Below are positions 26,936 to 34,620 of a stretch of DNA of 64,000 nt, in pieces (positions within the stretch are counted from its first letter, which is position 1; each line of letters begins with the position of its first letter). Both the position numbers and the translations under genes were made by a program. The stretch spans positions 682,001 through 746,000 of the forward strand of contig NZ_JAFLWW010000001.1 in the NCBI RefSeq assembly GCF_018555685.1, read 5' to 3'. Under the pieces are notes generated by a model that was not told where the DNA came from, made no database searches, and saw only the letters and a program-made list of their open reading frames with translations. This DNA comes from Aminobacter anthyllidis (GTDB lineage Bacteria > Pseudomonadota > Alphaproteobacteria > Rhizobiales > Rhizobiaceae).

Positions 26936-27877
26936 TCAGCCCCTCGCAGCGAATGCATCACGCAGTCTCGCGCCGGCGTGGTCGATGGCGAGCCGCGCCT
27001 TGCCGACCAGCCCGACCATGCTGGCAAAGCCGTGCGAGACGCCGTCATAATGTCGCGCCTCGATATCGACGCCCGCCTCGGCCAGCGCCATGCAGAAGGC
27101 CTCGACTTCGCTGCGCAACGGGTCGAATTCGGCAATGGCTACTGTCATCTCAGGCAAGTTGGCGATGTCGCCAGACCTCAGCAGCGCCACCCGCGGATCG
27201 ACCAGATCGGCCGGCTCGCCGACATATTGGCGCCAGTACCAGCGCATCATCTCTGCGCTGAGGAACGGCGTCTGCGGATAGGTCTCGTAGCTCGCGCCTG
27301 AGGCCGTGGGGTCTGCGGCGGGATAAAACAGCACGAGGTGCCGCAGCACCCGGCGCGCATCAGGCGACGCATGCAGCGCCGCTGCTGCCGCCAGGTTGCC
27401 GCCGGCGCTGTCTCCGGCAAGCGCGAGCCGTTGCGGATCGCAGCCCAGCGCTGCCGCATTGGCTACGGCCCATTCAAACGCGGTCTGCGCGTCCTCATAG
27501 GCCGCCGGAAACCTGTGCTCAGGCGCTAGCCGGTAATCGACAGACAGGACCGCGCAGTCTCCCGCCTTGGCCAGCGCCCGGCAGAAATTGTCATGCGTTT
27601 CTAGCGAGCACAGCACGAACCCGCCGCCATGCAGGAAAACGAGCAGCGGCAGAGTGTCGTCTTGTCGAGGCTTGTAGAGCCGCGCCGGTATCGTACCAAC
27701 GCCACCGGCGACACTGATATCTTCGACCGAGGCCATCTCGGTGCGTTCCGTCGGCCATCCCGCCGCATTCACTGCCGCGCGCAGGGCCGGGATATCGACA
27801 TTGGCAAGGTTGAGCGGTGGCCGCCTGGCGATGATCTCCGCCATGGCAGCGATATCCGCATCGAGCGTCATGTCCAT
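26936..27877 (-). CDS. Alpha/beta hydrolase, hormone-sensitive-lipase family
   Basis: 313-residue HSL (family IV) esterase. Oxyanion motif HGGG at 83-86, nucleophile Ser157 in GDSAGG, acid Asp in EFDPLRSE and His in DGVSHGF. These enzymes hydrolyse esters and some lactones. ATG 27,877 follows GGGAGGTCGACG. A longer frame reaching 27,988 runs through the operator and terminator and is rejected. It shares the TTCGAWCGGGYGAG operator subclass with the LLM monooxygenase and flavin reductase, hinting that it opens a lactone formed by them. Confidence 0.9.
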   Translation of the reverse strand: MDMTLDADIAAMAEIIARRPPLNLANVDIPALRAAVNAAGWPTERTEMASVEDISVAGGVGTIPARLYKPRQDDTLPLLVFLHGGGFVLCSLETHDNFCRALAKAGDCAVLSVDYRLAPEHRFPAAYEDAQTAFEWAVANAAALGCDPQRLALAGDSAGGNLAAAAALHASPDARRVLRHLVLFYPAADPTASGASYETYPQTPFLSAEMMRWYWRQYVGEPADLVDPRVALLRSGDIANLPEMTVAIAEFDPLRSEVEAFCMALAEAGVDIEARHYDGVSHGFASMVGLVGKARLAIDHAGARLRDAFAARG

Positions 27878-27929
27878 CGTCGACCTCCCACTTTTCCGCC
27901 TGAATGAAGGACGGCCCCGCAGCCAGTCG

Positions 27930-27949
27930 CATCGTTCGATCGGGTGAGC
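27930..27949 (+). promoter_or_regulatory. Operator-like motif, copy 10 (GGGTGAGC subclass)
   Basis: CATCGTTCGATCGGGTGAGC, 52 nt before the hydrolase start. It is identical to copy 11, which is also 52 nt before its gene. Confidence 0.72.
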
Positions 27950-27954
27950 CCACG

Positions 27955-27983
27955 AAAAAGCGCCGCCGGATTCCGGCGACGCC
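27955..27983 (-). terminator. Terminator after truncated binding-protein gene
   Basis: GCCGCCGG-ATT-CCGGCG hairpin followed on the minus strand by TTTTT, 25 bp past the stop of the binding-protein gene. It directly abuts operator copy 10. Confidence 0.75.
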
Positions 27984-28008
27984 TTCAACAGATGAACCGT
28001 TCTGCTGC

Positions 28009-29157
28009 TTACTGCGCGCAGTCGGCGCGCTCAACGAGGCCGTCCTCGCGTGGCTGGTCCGGGTTCCTGACGATCTTCAGGCTGGTTGCAGGTGGCAGAA
28101 AGTGATTGCTGGAGCTGGCCGACAGCCTGCCAACTATGGTGTCCACCGTCTGGACGTTGTTTTCCAACCAGGCAGTCAGCGTCGGTCCGTCGGTCTTACC
28201 TGAGCCATTCATCGCAGCTGCCAGCAGATAGGGCTGGATGTAGTAGAGCTGAAGCGATGCTGGCCCACCGATACGTTCGAGATCCGGGACAGCGGCCTTG
28301 GCGCGCTTGGTGTATTGCGCAAACAGCGACCCGCCAAGCGGATCTCCATCGCAATAGGTCAGCCCTTCGAACTGCAGGCTGTAAACACCCTCGAACGGTT
28401 CATGTCCGAGGACTGTTGCGTTGCCCACGGCAGTCGTTGTCATCGCCGGGCTGGCCAGCACCGGCACGTTCCAGCCAATATCCATCCGGTTTTCGAGGAA
28501 CTTGCGGGCATCGTCTCCAGTCGAATTCATCAAAACCAGAACTTCTGCCCCGGAACCTCGTAGCCCCAGCAATTGGGGCGTCATGTCTTCGGTGCGGAAG
28601 GTGAATTCCTGCACGCCAGAAGGTTCGACGCCTTTGTCCTTCATGTAGGGAACAATGTCGGCAATGGCTGATTTCGCCGCCCCGCCATTGTCGGAGATCA
28701 ATCCGATCCTGGTGACCTTCAAAGTGTTGAGCGCATAATCGATGCTGGGAATGAGTTGGTTGGCACCCCGTGGCGACGTGGTGAAATGATACGGTGCCGT
28801 TTCCACCGTAATCTGGGTCGATGCGGCGGTTGAAATCTGCGTCACCTTGCCGGCGGTGGTCACAGCAAGTGTCGGCACCGTTTCCTGGCTTGTCGCCGGA
28901 CCGAGCACGGCCTCCACCTTTTCGCTATCGACCAGGCGCCGCGCCTCGTTCAGGGCGTGCGTCGGATCACTCATCGTGTCGGCCATGACCAACTCGATTT
29001 TCTTGCCCAACACACCGCCTGACGCATTGATCTCGTCGATCGCCAGCCTCCAAGCGGTCTCGGCAATCTTGCCGATCGATGCCGCGCCTCCGGTGACCGA
29101 CACCAGGCCGCCGATCTTGATGGTATCTTCGGCCTTGGCGCTTCCGGCACCCAGCAT
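28009..29157 (-). CDS. Branched-chain-type binding protein with damaged signal peptide
   Basis: Up to 382 residues. From AEDTIKIGG onwards it is a complete Peripla_BP_6 binding protein, roughly 60% identical to the intact paralogue at 30,116-31,324, and ends with the same LVERADC tail. The N-terminus is abnormal: the best ATG gives MLGAGSAKAEDTIK, retaining only the cleavage-site end of a signal peptide; the n- and h-regions are replaced by proline-rich sequence continuous with the end of the upstream SDR gene. It is either a cytosolic relic, uses an unrecognised start, or is a recent pseudogene. No stop or frameshift interrupts the mature part. Confidence 0.65.
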   Translation of the reverse strand: MLGAGSAKAEDTIKIGGLVSVTGGAASIGKIAETAWRLAIDEINASGGVLGKKIELVMADTMSDPTHALNEARRLVDSEKVEAVLGPATSQETVPTLAVTTAGKVTQISTAASTQITVETAPYHFTTSPRGANQLIPSIDYALNTLKVTRIGLISDNGGAAKSAIADIVPYMKDKGVEPSGVQEFTFRTEDMTPQLLGLRGSGAEVLVLMNSTGDDARKFLENRMDIGWNVPVLASPAMTTTAVGNATVLGHEPFEGVYSLQFEGLTYCDGDPLGGSLFAQYTKRAKAAVPDLERIGGPASLQLYYIQPYLLAAAMNGSGKTDGPTLTAWLENNVQTVDTIVGRLSASSSNHFLPPATSLKIVRNPDQPREDGLVERADCAQ

Positions 29158-29218
29158 CGCCGGCGGACCGTCGGGTGGGCCAGTAAGTTTCCAGGATGTT
29201 TGTTGGTTGATGCCCGAT

Positions 29219-29983
29219 TCAGCGAGCCAAGAACCCGCCATCGACCGGCAGGCAGACGCCGTTGACATAGGCGGCGGCTGACGAGCACAGCCATACGACC
29301 GCTTCCGCAAGATCGTTCGGCTGACCGAAGCGTGATTGCGGGATCGTTGCCAGTGCCGCTCGGCCAATATCGGCATTTTCGAAGAAGCGCCTGGTCATGG
29401 GCGTTTCGACGACGCCTGGCGCAACTGCGTTGCAGCGGATGTTACGTGAGGCGTATTCCTCGCAGACCACCTTGGTGAGGCCCAGCACCCCATGCTTGGC
29501 CGCGACATAGGCTGCGATATTGGGACTGCTGCGAAACCCCATGATCGAGCTCGTGTTGACGATCGCCCCGCCACCGCCCTCCAGCATCAGCGGGAGCTCG
29601 TATTTCGTGCAGTAGAAAACGCCCGACAAATTGATGTCCATGACCTTGCGCCATACATCGAGATCGTAGGCAGCAACATCGGCGCGGTCTGGCCCACCGC
29701 CGGAAATGCCGGCGTTGTTGAAAGCCATGTCGAGGCGGCCAAAACGCTTGCGTGTGGCCTCGACCATGTTCTTGCACTGCTCGGCATCGCCAACGTTGGT
29801 CGAGACCGCGATCGCCTCGCCGCCCACCTTGTCAATTTCATTGGCCAAGGCACGAATGCCGGCTTCGTCCGTGTCAGCAAGAACCACCGACGCGCCCCGG
29901 CTGGCGAAAGCGAGTGCCGTGGCGCGACCGATTCCGTTGGCAGCGCCAGTCACCAACGCCACCCTGCCCTTCATTTCGGCCAT
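29219..29983 (-). CDS. SDR-family oxidoreductase (classical)
   Basis: 254-residue SDR. TGAANGIG at 12-19, Asp37 for NAD preference, NNAG at 89-92, catalytic Ser145/146, Tyr159 and Lys163 (YVAAK), and LPVDGG near the end. ATG 29,983 follows GGAGGAGTTG. It probably interconverts an alcohol and a ketone in the branch controlled by the GGGTGAGC operator subclass. It lies 61 bp upstream of the truncated binding-protein gene, suggesting a rearrangement placed that gene behind it. Confidence 0.88.
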   Translation of the reverse strand: MAEMKGRVALVTGAANGIGRATALAFASRGASVVLADTDEAGIRALANEIDKVGGEAIAVSTNVGDAEQCKNMVEATRKRFGRLDMAFNNAGISGGGPDRADVAAYDLDVWRKVMDINLSGVFYCTKYELPLMLEGGGGAIVNTSSIMGFRSSPNIAAYVAAKHGVLGLTKVVCEEYASRNIRCNAVAPGVVETPMTRRFFENADIGRAALATIPQSRFGQPNDLAEAVVWLCSSAAAYVNGVCLPVDGGFLAR

Positions 29984-30035
29984 CAACTCCTCCCTGATAC
30001 CTGGCTTCGATTGAAGCCAACCAAGGGCGTTGCAG

Positions 30036-30055
30036 CATCGTTCGATCGGGTGAGC
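30036..30055 (+). promoter_or_regulatory. Operator-like motif, copy 11 (GGGTGAGC subclass)
   Basis: CATCGTTCGATCGGGTGAGC, identical to copy 10 and again 52 nt before the start codon of its gene (SDR at 29,983). Confidence 0.72.
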
Positions 30056-30060
30056 CCACG

Positions 30061-30090
30061 AAAAAGGCGCCGCCGGAAACCGGCGACACC
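30061..30090 (-). terminator. Terminator after intact binding-protein gene
   Basis: GCCGCCGG-AAA-CCGGCG hairpin followed on the minus strand by TTTTT, 25 bp past the binding-protein stop and next to operator copy 11. Confidence 0.75.
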
Positions 30091-30115
30091 TTCAACAGAT
30101 GAACCGTTCTTCTGC

Positions 30116-31324
30116 TTACTTTACGCAGTCGGCGCGCTCGACCAGGCCATCCTCGCGCAACTGATACGGGTTCTTGACAACCTTGAGGCTCTCCACCGAC
30201 GGCAGGAAGTGGTTGTCGGCGCTGGCAGCCAGCTTGCCGGTCAGCGTCTTGATCTCGCCCGCATTGGCCTCGATCCAGGCCGCCACCGACTTGCCGTCGG
30301 TCTTGCCCGAGCCGTTCATCGCGGCCGCCAGGATGAAGGGCTGGATGTAGTAGGGCACCAGCGCCGAAGGCCCGCCCATGCGGTCGAGGTCGGCGATGTC
30401 GGCCTTGGCCTTCTCGGCGAACTTGGCGAATGCCTTTTCGCCGAGCGCATCGCCCGGGCAATAGGTCATGCCTTCGAACTGCACGGAATAGATGCCTTCG
30501 AACGGCTCGGTGCCGATCGTGGCGGCGTTGCCGACGGCATAGTTGGTCATGGTCAGGCTTGCCAGTACCGGCACGTCCCAGCCGATATCGTAGCGGTTTT
30601 CCAGCATCTTGCGCGCGTCGTCGCCGATCGAGTTGATCAGCAGCACAGCTTCCGCCTCGGAGTTGCGCAGCGAAAACAGCTGCGGGGTCATATCCTCGGT
30701 GCGGAAGGCGAATTCCTGGATGGCGACCGGCTCGACGCCCTTGCTCTTCATGTAGTTGACGATGTCGGTCACCGCCGCCTTCGACATACCGCCATTGTCC
30801 GAGATCAGCGCCAGCTTGGTCAGCTTCAGCGTGTCGAGCGCATAGGCGATGTTCGGGATCATCTGGTTCTCGCCGATCGGCGAGGTCGAGAAGTGGTAAG
30901 GGCCGACCTGCGGGGTCAGCTGCGTCGAGGCAGCACTCGAAATCTGGGCGATGTTGGCCTCGGTGCCAATTGGCATCAGCGGCGTTGTTTCCTGGCTGGT
31001 CGCAGGACCGACAACCGCCTGCACCTTCTCGCTTTCGATCAGGCGGCGCATCTCGCTCACGCCATGCGTCGGGTCGGTCATGGTGTCGGCAAGCACCAGC
31101 TCGACCTTCTTGCCCAGGATGCCCCCGGCGGCGTTGATATCGTCGACGGCGCGCTTCCACGCCACTTCGGCATTCTTGCCGATCGATGCACCCGCGCCGG
31201 TCAGCGACATGATGCCGCCGATCTTGATTGTCTCCTCGGCCTGGGCTGCGCCTGCGCCGGCAAGGGCGGTGAACGACATCAGGGCGGCGATGAGCGCGCG
31301 CCGGCTGCGAATGCTGGAAGTCAT
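30116..31324 (-). CDS. Branched-chain-type ABC substrate-binding protein
   Basis: 402-residue Peripla_BP_6 protein with an intact signal peptide (MTSSIRSRRALIAALMSFTA ... GAAQA) and mature start EETIKIGGIMSLTGAGASIG. GPATSQETTPLMPIGTEANI and DNGGMSKAAVTDIVNYMKSKG mark the two lobes; one Cys pair is possible (MTYCPGD, ERADCVK). It is a single-gene unit with its own operator (copy 12) and terminator. No permease is adjacent; the LivH/LivMG/LivF set at 46.5-49.9 kb lacks a binding protein and is the obvious partner. Confidence 0.9.
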   Translation of the reverse strand: MTSSIRSRRALIAALMSFTALAGAGAAQAEETIKIGGIMSLTGAGASIGKNAEVAWKRAVDDINAAGGILGKKVELVLADTMTDPTHGVSEMRRLIESEKVQAVVGPATSQETTPLMPIGTEANIAQISSAASTQLTPQVGPYHFSTSPIGENQMIPNIAYALDTLKLTKLALISDNGGMSKAAVTDIVNYMKSKGVEPVAIQEFAFRTEDMTPQLFSLRNSEAEAVLLINSIGDDARKMLENRYDIGWDVPVLASLTMTNYAVGNAATIGTEPFEGIYSVQFEGMTYCPGDALGEKAFAKFAEKAKADIADLDRMGGPSALVPYYIQPFILAAAMNGSGKTDGKSVAAWIEANAGEIKTLTGKLAASADNHFLPSVESLKVVKNPYQLREDGLVERADCVK

Positions 31325-31379
31325 AGTCTGGTCTCCACGGAAATCGATGCCGCCGTTTCGGCCTAACGCGATTGCCACA

Positions 31380-31399
31380 CATCGTCCATAAGGACCATT
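31380..31399 (+). promoter_or_regulatory. Operator-like motif, copy 12
   Basis: CATCGTCCATAAGGACCATT with GTCC-N4-GGAC symmetry, 55 nt before the binding-protein start. Confidence 0.7.
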
Positions 31400-31455
31400 G
31401 AATTGAGCCAGCGCGTTTCCGTTCTGGCCCAACAGCCGCCGCCCTGCGGCAACGC

Positions 31456-31475
31456 CCTCACCCGATCGAACGATG
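31456..31475 (-). promoter_or_regulatory. Operator-like motif, copy 13 (GGGTGAGC subclass)
   Basis: Read on the minus strand: CATCGTTCGATCGGGTGAGG, 19 of 20 identical to copies 10 and 11. It lies 73 nt before the LLM monooxygenase start. Confidence 0.72.
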
Positions 31476-31548
31476 AATTTCCGGGGCTCCCGCCAGAAAG
31501 TTGTGCCCATGCCGAGAGGGCATTTGTCTCAAGCGGAGGAGCCTGCCA

Positions 31549-32697
31549 GTGAAATTTTCCATGATCTACGAGGCACAGATCGCCGAAACCCATCGCGAGG
31601 CCGAACAGCAGGTGTTTCGCGAGATGGCCGAGCAATGCGTCCAGCTCGACAGGCATGGTTTCGACGGCGTCTGGTGCGTCGAGCACCACGGATTGACCCA
31701 ATATTCGCACATGTCAGCGCCGGAGACGTTCCTGGCCTTCGTCGCCGGCCAGACGAAGAAGCTCGAGATCGGCCATGGCGTCGTCTGCCTGCCGCCGGCG
31801 ATGAACCACCCGATCAAGGTGGCCGAACGCGTCGCCATGCTTGACATCCTGTCGAACGGTCGCGTCAATTTCGGCGTTGGCAAGGGCGGCAGCCAGCAGG
31901 AAGCCGGCGCCTTCGGCTACCAGCTGTCCGACCTGCAGCCGCTGATCGACGAGAGCATGTACCTGATCCCACGCCTCTTCACCGAAGACAGCGTCGAGCA
32001 TGACGGCCAGTACATCAAGTTCCCCGCCCGCCCGGTGCACCCCAAGCCGCTGCAGCAACCGCATCCTCGCATGTACATGGCCTGCACGCGTTGGGAAGCG
32101 GTGGTGACGGCAGGTTCGCGCGGCCTCGGCGCACTGGTCATGGGTTTCGGCGGACCTGACGAGATCAAGACCAAGAGCGACGCCTATCGCAAGGCCTTCG
32201 CCGAGCGCAAGCCAGAGGATCAGGTCGGCTTCCGCCCGACCGAGCACCTGTCGGCGCTGTGCCCGGCCATCGTCATGCGCGACCGCGACAAGGCTCGCCG
32301 CATCGGCCTGCGCGGCCAGCGCTTCTTTGCCGAGGCTCTTTCCCACTGGTACCAGGGTGGCCCAAAGCCGAAGGTCGACGACATGAGCCCGCAAGAGCAT
32401 CTGGCCGCGCTCGACAAGGTGCGCGAGCACAAGTTCGCCAAGCTCGGCGAAGACAAGATCGCCTACAATCCACAGGCCTATGGCTATCTCGACGACATCA
32501 ACGATGCCTACGGCACGCCTGACGACTGCATCCGCTATGTCGAACGGCTGTTCGAGGCTGGCGCCGACGAGATCATGTTCCTGTCGCAGATGGGCACGGT
32601 ACCGCACGAAGCGATCATGGAAACGATCGAACTGATCGGCTCCGAAGTCATCCCCCATTTCCGCGGCAAGAAGCTGCGCGTCGCCGCTGCCGAATGA
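31549..32697 (+). CDS. LLM-class (luciferase-like) flavin monooxygenase
   Basis: 382-residue bacterial-luciferase-family protein. TIM-barrel features include KFSMIYEAQIAETHREAE, FDGVWCVEHHGLTQYSHMSA, LEIGHGVVCLPPAMNHPIKV and GRVNFGVGKGGSQQEAGAFG. Family members are the large component of FMNH2-dependent two-component monooxygenases, including type II Baeyer-Villiger enzymes. The start is GTG 31,549 after GCGGAGGAGCC; the in-frame ATG at 31,501 is upstream of this site. It converges with the FMN reductase across one shared terminator; both carry the same operator subclass. Confidence 0.88.
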   Translation: MKFSMIYEAQIAETHREAEQQVFREMAEQCVQLDRHGFDGVWCVEHHGLTQYSHMSAPETFLAFVAGQTKKLEIGHGVVCLPPAMNHPIKVAERVAMLDILSNGRVNFGVGKGGSQQEAGAFGYQLSDLQPLIDESMYLIPRLFTEDSVEHDGQYIKFPARPVHPKPLQQPHPRMYMACTRWEAVVTAGSRGLGALVMGFGGPDEIKTKSDAYRKAFAERKPEDQVGFRPTEHLSALCPAIVMRDRDKARRIGLRGQRFFAEALSHWYQGGPKPKVDDMSPQEHLAALDKVREHKFAKLGEDKIAYNPQAYGYLDDINDAYGTPDDCIRYVERLFEAGADEIMFLSQMGTVPHEAIMETIELIGSEVIPHFRGKKLRVAAAE

Positions 32698-32750
32698 TCC
32701 GTACACGCGACCGGTACATCCGGCCGGTCGCTTGTCTCTGCCATCAAACG

Positions 32751-32779
32751 AAAAGGCCGGCACTAGATGCCGGCCTTTT
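32751..32779. terminator. Bidirectional terminator
   Basis: AAAAGGCCGGCA ... TGCCGGCCTTTT perfect stem with an A/T tract on both sides, between convergent LLM and flavin reductase genes. Confidence 0.88.
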
Positions 32780-32804
32780 CATCTGTGGGTCTTACGAACC
32801 ATGG

Positions 32805-33302
32805 TCACATGGAAAGATGGGCCCCGACATAACGGGAATCGGCATAGATCAGCGGTTCGATGCTGCCGAACAGTGCGACGTCGGTGACCCGTCCGACGAA
32901 CACGCCGTGGGTGCCGTAATAGAACTCGCCGTCATTGGCGCAGAAAATGTTGGCCTGCGCATCGCCGAGATAGGGAATGCCGTCACGCTCGCGCCAATCG
33001 CCCTCGGCAAAGCGGGCCTCGCCCTTCACCTGGCCGCCGCAGCGTTGCGCCAATGCTTCATGATTGCGCGCCAATATGTTGACGCAGAAAGGCGACTTCG
33101 CCTGGAAGGCGGCAAAGATCGACGCGCTGCGATTGACGCATGCAAGCAACGATGGCGGCTCCATGCTCAGGCTGTCGACGGCGGTTGCCGCCATGGCCAG
33201 CCGCTGGCCATGGTAATTCGTGGTCAGGATGACGACCGATTTTGCCAGCCGGCGCATCGCCGCCCGCGTGTCCGTCACCAGCTCGTTGATCTCAACGGAC
33301 AT
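32805..33302 (-). CDS. Flavin reductase (HpaC/HsaB-like domain)
   Basis: 165-residue flavin reductase-like protein: RLAKSVVILTTNYHGQRLAM, ATAVDSLSMEPPSLLACVN, SPFCVNILARNHEALAQRCG and the end GVFVGRVTDVALFGSIEPLIYADSRY are the usual FMN-binding split-barrel segments. It would use NAD(P)H to supply reduced flavin to a partner monooxygenase. The only monooxygenase in the window is the convergent LLM protein; HsaB of steroid ring A degradation is a similar reductase but no HsaA is here. ATG at 33,302. Confidence 0.88.
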   Translation of the reverse strand: MSVEINELVTDTRAAMRRLAKSVVILTTNYHGQRLAMAATAVDSLSMEPPSLLACVNRSASIFAAFQAKSPFCVNILARNHEALAQRCGGQVKGEARFAEGDWRERDGIPYLGDAQANIFCANDGEFYYGTHGVFVGRVTDVALFGSIEPLIYADSRYVGAHLSM

Positions 33303-33364
33303 TTCGCGCTCCTCCTGCCGACGTCCTTCAATGAACGGATCATCGCGCAGGGCTCGCCTTGCGG

Positions 33365-33384
33365 CATCGTTCGAACGGGCGAGC
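33365..33384 (+). promoter_or_regulatory. Operator-like motif, copy 14 (GGGTGAGC subclass)
   Basis: CATCGTTCGAACGGGCGAGC, 62 nt before the flavin reductase start; it belongs with copies 10, 11 and 13. Confidence 0.72.
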
Positions 33385-33448
33385 CAAGCAACTCCAGGAA
33401 AAGTGTGGCGCGGTTTTCCGTGCGGAGTTGCGTCAGGGCGAGAAGCTG

Positions 33449-33485
33449 GAGCCTTGCCGCGTTTCGTAGAAAAGCGGAAAGGCTC
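33449..33485. terminator. Hairpin at the end of the LuxR gene
   Basis: GAGCCTTGCCGC pairs imperfectly with GCGGAAAGGCTC across TTTCGTAGAAAA, touching the LuxR stop codon. No T run follows on the minus strand; likely a weak terminator. Confidence 0.4.
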
Positions 33486-34618
33486 TAGCTCAGTTCGTCG
33501 ACCGAGCGCAAAAGCAGCCGGACCAGCTCGCTCTGCCTGGAAACGCCGGTCTTGGAAAACACCATGCGCAGATGTGCCTTGGCCGTGTTCTTGGTGACGC
33601 CGAGGGCTGCGCTGGCGTCGTCGAGGTCGAGGCCCTGCCCCATCAGTGCGGCGAGTTCGGCTTCGGCCGGCGTCAGGCCGAACAGCCGGACGAGGATCGC
33701 CGGCTGCGGCGCCACCGTGCTGCCGGCGTCGGCGATGATGACGAGTGCCGCCCCGCGCAATGGCGCATGCAGCTTGGCGGAATGTGGTGCCGGCCGGACG
33801 ACGAGGCCGAGCGCTTCGCCGCTGGAGCGATGGATCGAAAACGCCCGCGAGCCGGCAAAGGAGGCGGGGTCCGCTTCGGCGATCTCCGCGACGGCCGCGG
33901 TGAACGCACCGCTCGGACCTGCATCATCGAGCAGGCGCAGCCGGCCGCGGTCGTTCTTCAGCACGTCCTTTTCGGCCAGGATCGCCTCGGCCTGCGGCGT
34001 TGCCTGCAGGATGCGGCACTCCTTGTCGACGATGATCGCACCGACCGCCAGCCGTCCAAGCGCGCCGGCAAAAAGCTCGCGTTCGGATTCAAGGCCGTTG
34101 AGCCGCAGGAACAGGCTCATCGCTTGCGTCAGATGCGGCAGCAGCCGCTGGAACGTCTCGCGCTCACTTGTTCCGAAATTGTCGCGGCCCAGCACCCGCG
34201 TTGCGCGCATCCGCACCCTTGCACCCGACGCCTCGACGATATCGGCGCCCACGACATGCATCCAGCCAGAGCCGGTCATGAAATTTGTCATGAACTCCGA
34301 ATGCGAAAAACCTTCCTCGCCAACGAGCTCGGCCAGCGTCGTCACCTTGCCAAGCGGCAGGTCGATGAAGGGATCTTGCTTGTAAAGTGCATTGTAGCGG
34401 GCGATGCGTTCCTCGGAGGCCGCGCCGGAATAGATGGCGCCCGGCCTGTCGCGGCGCTGGCGCTCGATGATCAGCGTGCTGCTCTCGGCATCGACGGCCG
34501 CGCGCAACGCCTTGAGGAAACCGTCGAACGGACTGGCCTCGCTGATGCCGGCATAAAGCAACACGACCAGCTGGTCGTGATCGGGCACGGCGCCTTGAGC
34601 TTCCGCCCGATCGGCCAC
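33485..34618 (-). CDS. LuxR-type transcriptional regulator
   Basis: 377-residue regulator. Residues about 15-170 look GAF-like and about 180-300 PAS-like (LAVGAIIVDKECRILQATPQ); the C-terminal GerE/LuxR HTH (about 310-372) reads FGLTPAEAELAALMGQGLDL, then ALGVTKNTAKAHLRMVFSKT. No response-regulator receiver or acyl-homoserine-lactone domain is seen. In Comamonas testosteroni a LuxR-type activator (TeiR/TesR) controls steroid genes; this protein could act likewise and bind the 20-bp operator. The start is GTG 34,618, two nucleotides after the stop of the preceding SDR gene, so it is co-transcribed with it. Confidence 0.87.
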   Translation of the reverse strand: MADRAEAQGAVPDHDQLVVLLYAGISEASPFDGFLKALRAAVDAESSTLIIERQRRDRPGAIYSGAASEERIARYNALYKQDPFIDLPLGKVTTLAELVGEEGFSHSEFMTNFMTGSGWMHVVGADIVEASGARVRMRATRVLGRDNFGTSERETFQRLLPHLTQAMSLFLRLNGLESERELFAGALGRLAVGAIIVDKECRILQATPQAEAILAEKDVLKNDRGRLRLLDDAGPSGAFTAAVAEIAEADPASFAGSRAFSIHRSSGEALGLVVRPAPHSAKLHAPLRGAALVIIADAGSTVAPQPAILVRLFGLTPAEAELAALMGQGLDLDDASAALGVTKNTAKAHLRMVFSKTGVSRQSELVRLLLRSVDELS

Positions 34619-34620
34619 CG

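Larger units (their letters stand above)
27930..28050. repeat. Direct repeat A: operator, terminator and 3' end of binding-protein gene
   Basis: 121 bp about 91% identical to repeat B at 30,036-30,157 (about 10 mismatches and one indel, counted by eye). It covers operator copy 10, the terminator and the last codons of the binding-protein gene. The coding regions beyond are far more diverged, about 60% identical at protein level. Confidence 0.8.
30036..30157. repeat. Direct repeat B: operator, terminator and 3' end of binding-protein gene
   Basis: Partner of repeat A at 27,930-28,050. It has an extra G in the hairpin stem and scattered substitutions. The sequences on the gene-leader side (left of the operator) are unrelated between A and B. 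Confidence 0.8.

Noticed and set aside
26936-27988. Longer hydrolase start at 27,988
   Set aside because: The extension would read through operator copy 10 and the terminator of the neighbouring gene; ATG 27,877 has a clear GGGAGG site.
28009-29376. 455-codon reading of the left binding-protein gene from 29,376
   Set aside because: The first 70 codons overlap the SDR coding sequence in another frame and show no signal peptide; ATG 29,157 is the first that fits the family.
27930-30157. Direct repeats as insertion-sequence or attachment-site ends
   Set aside because: The repeats hold an operator, a terminator and gene ends; no transposase, integrase or tRNA lies between or beside them.
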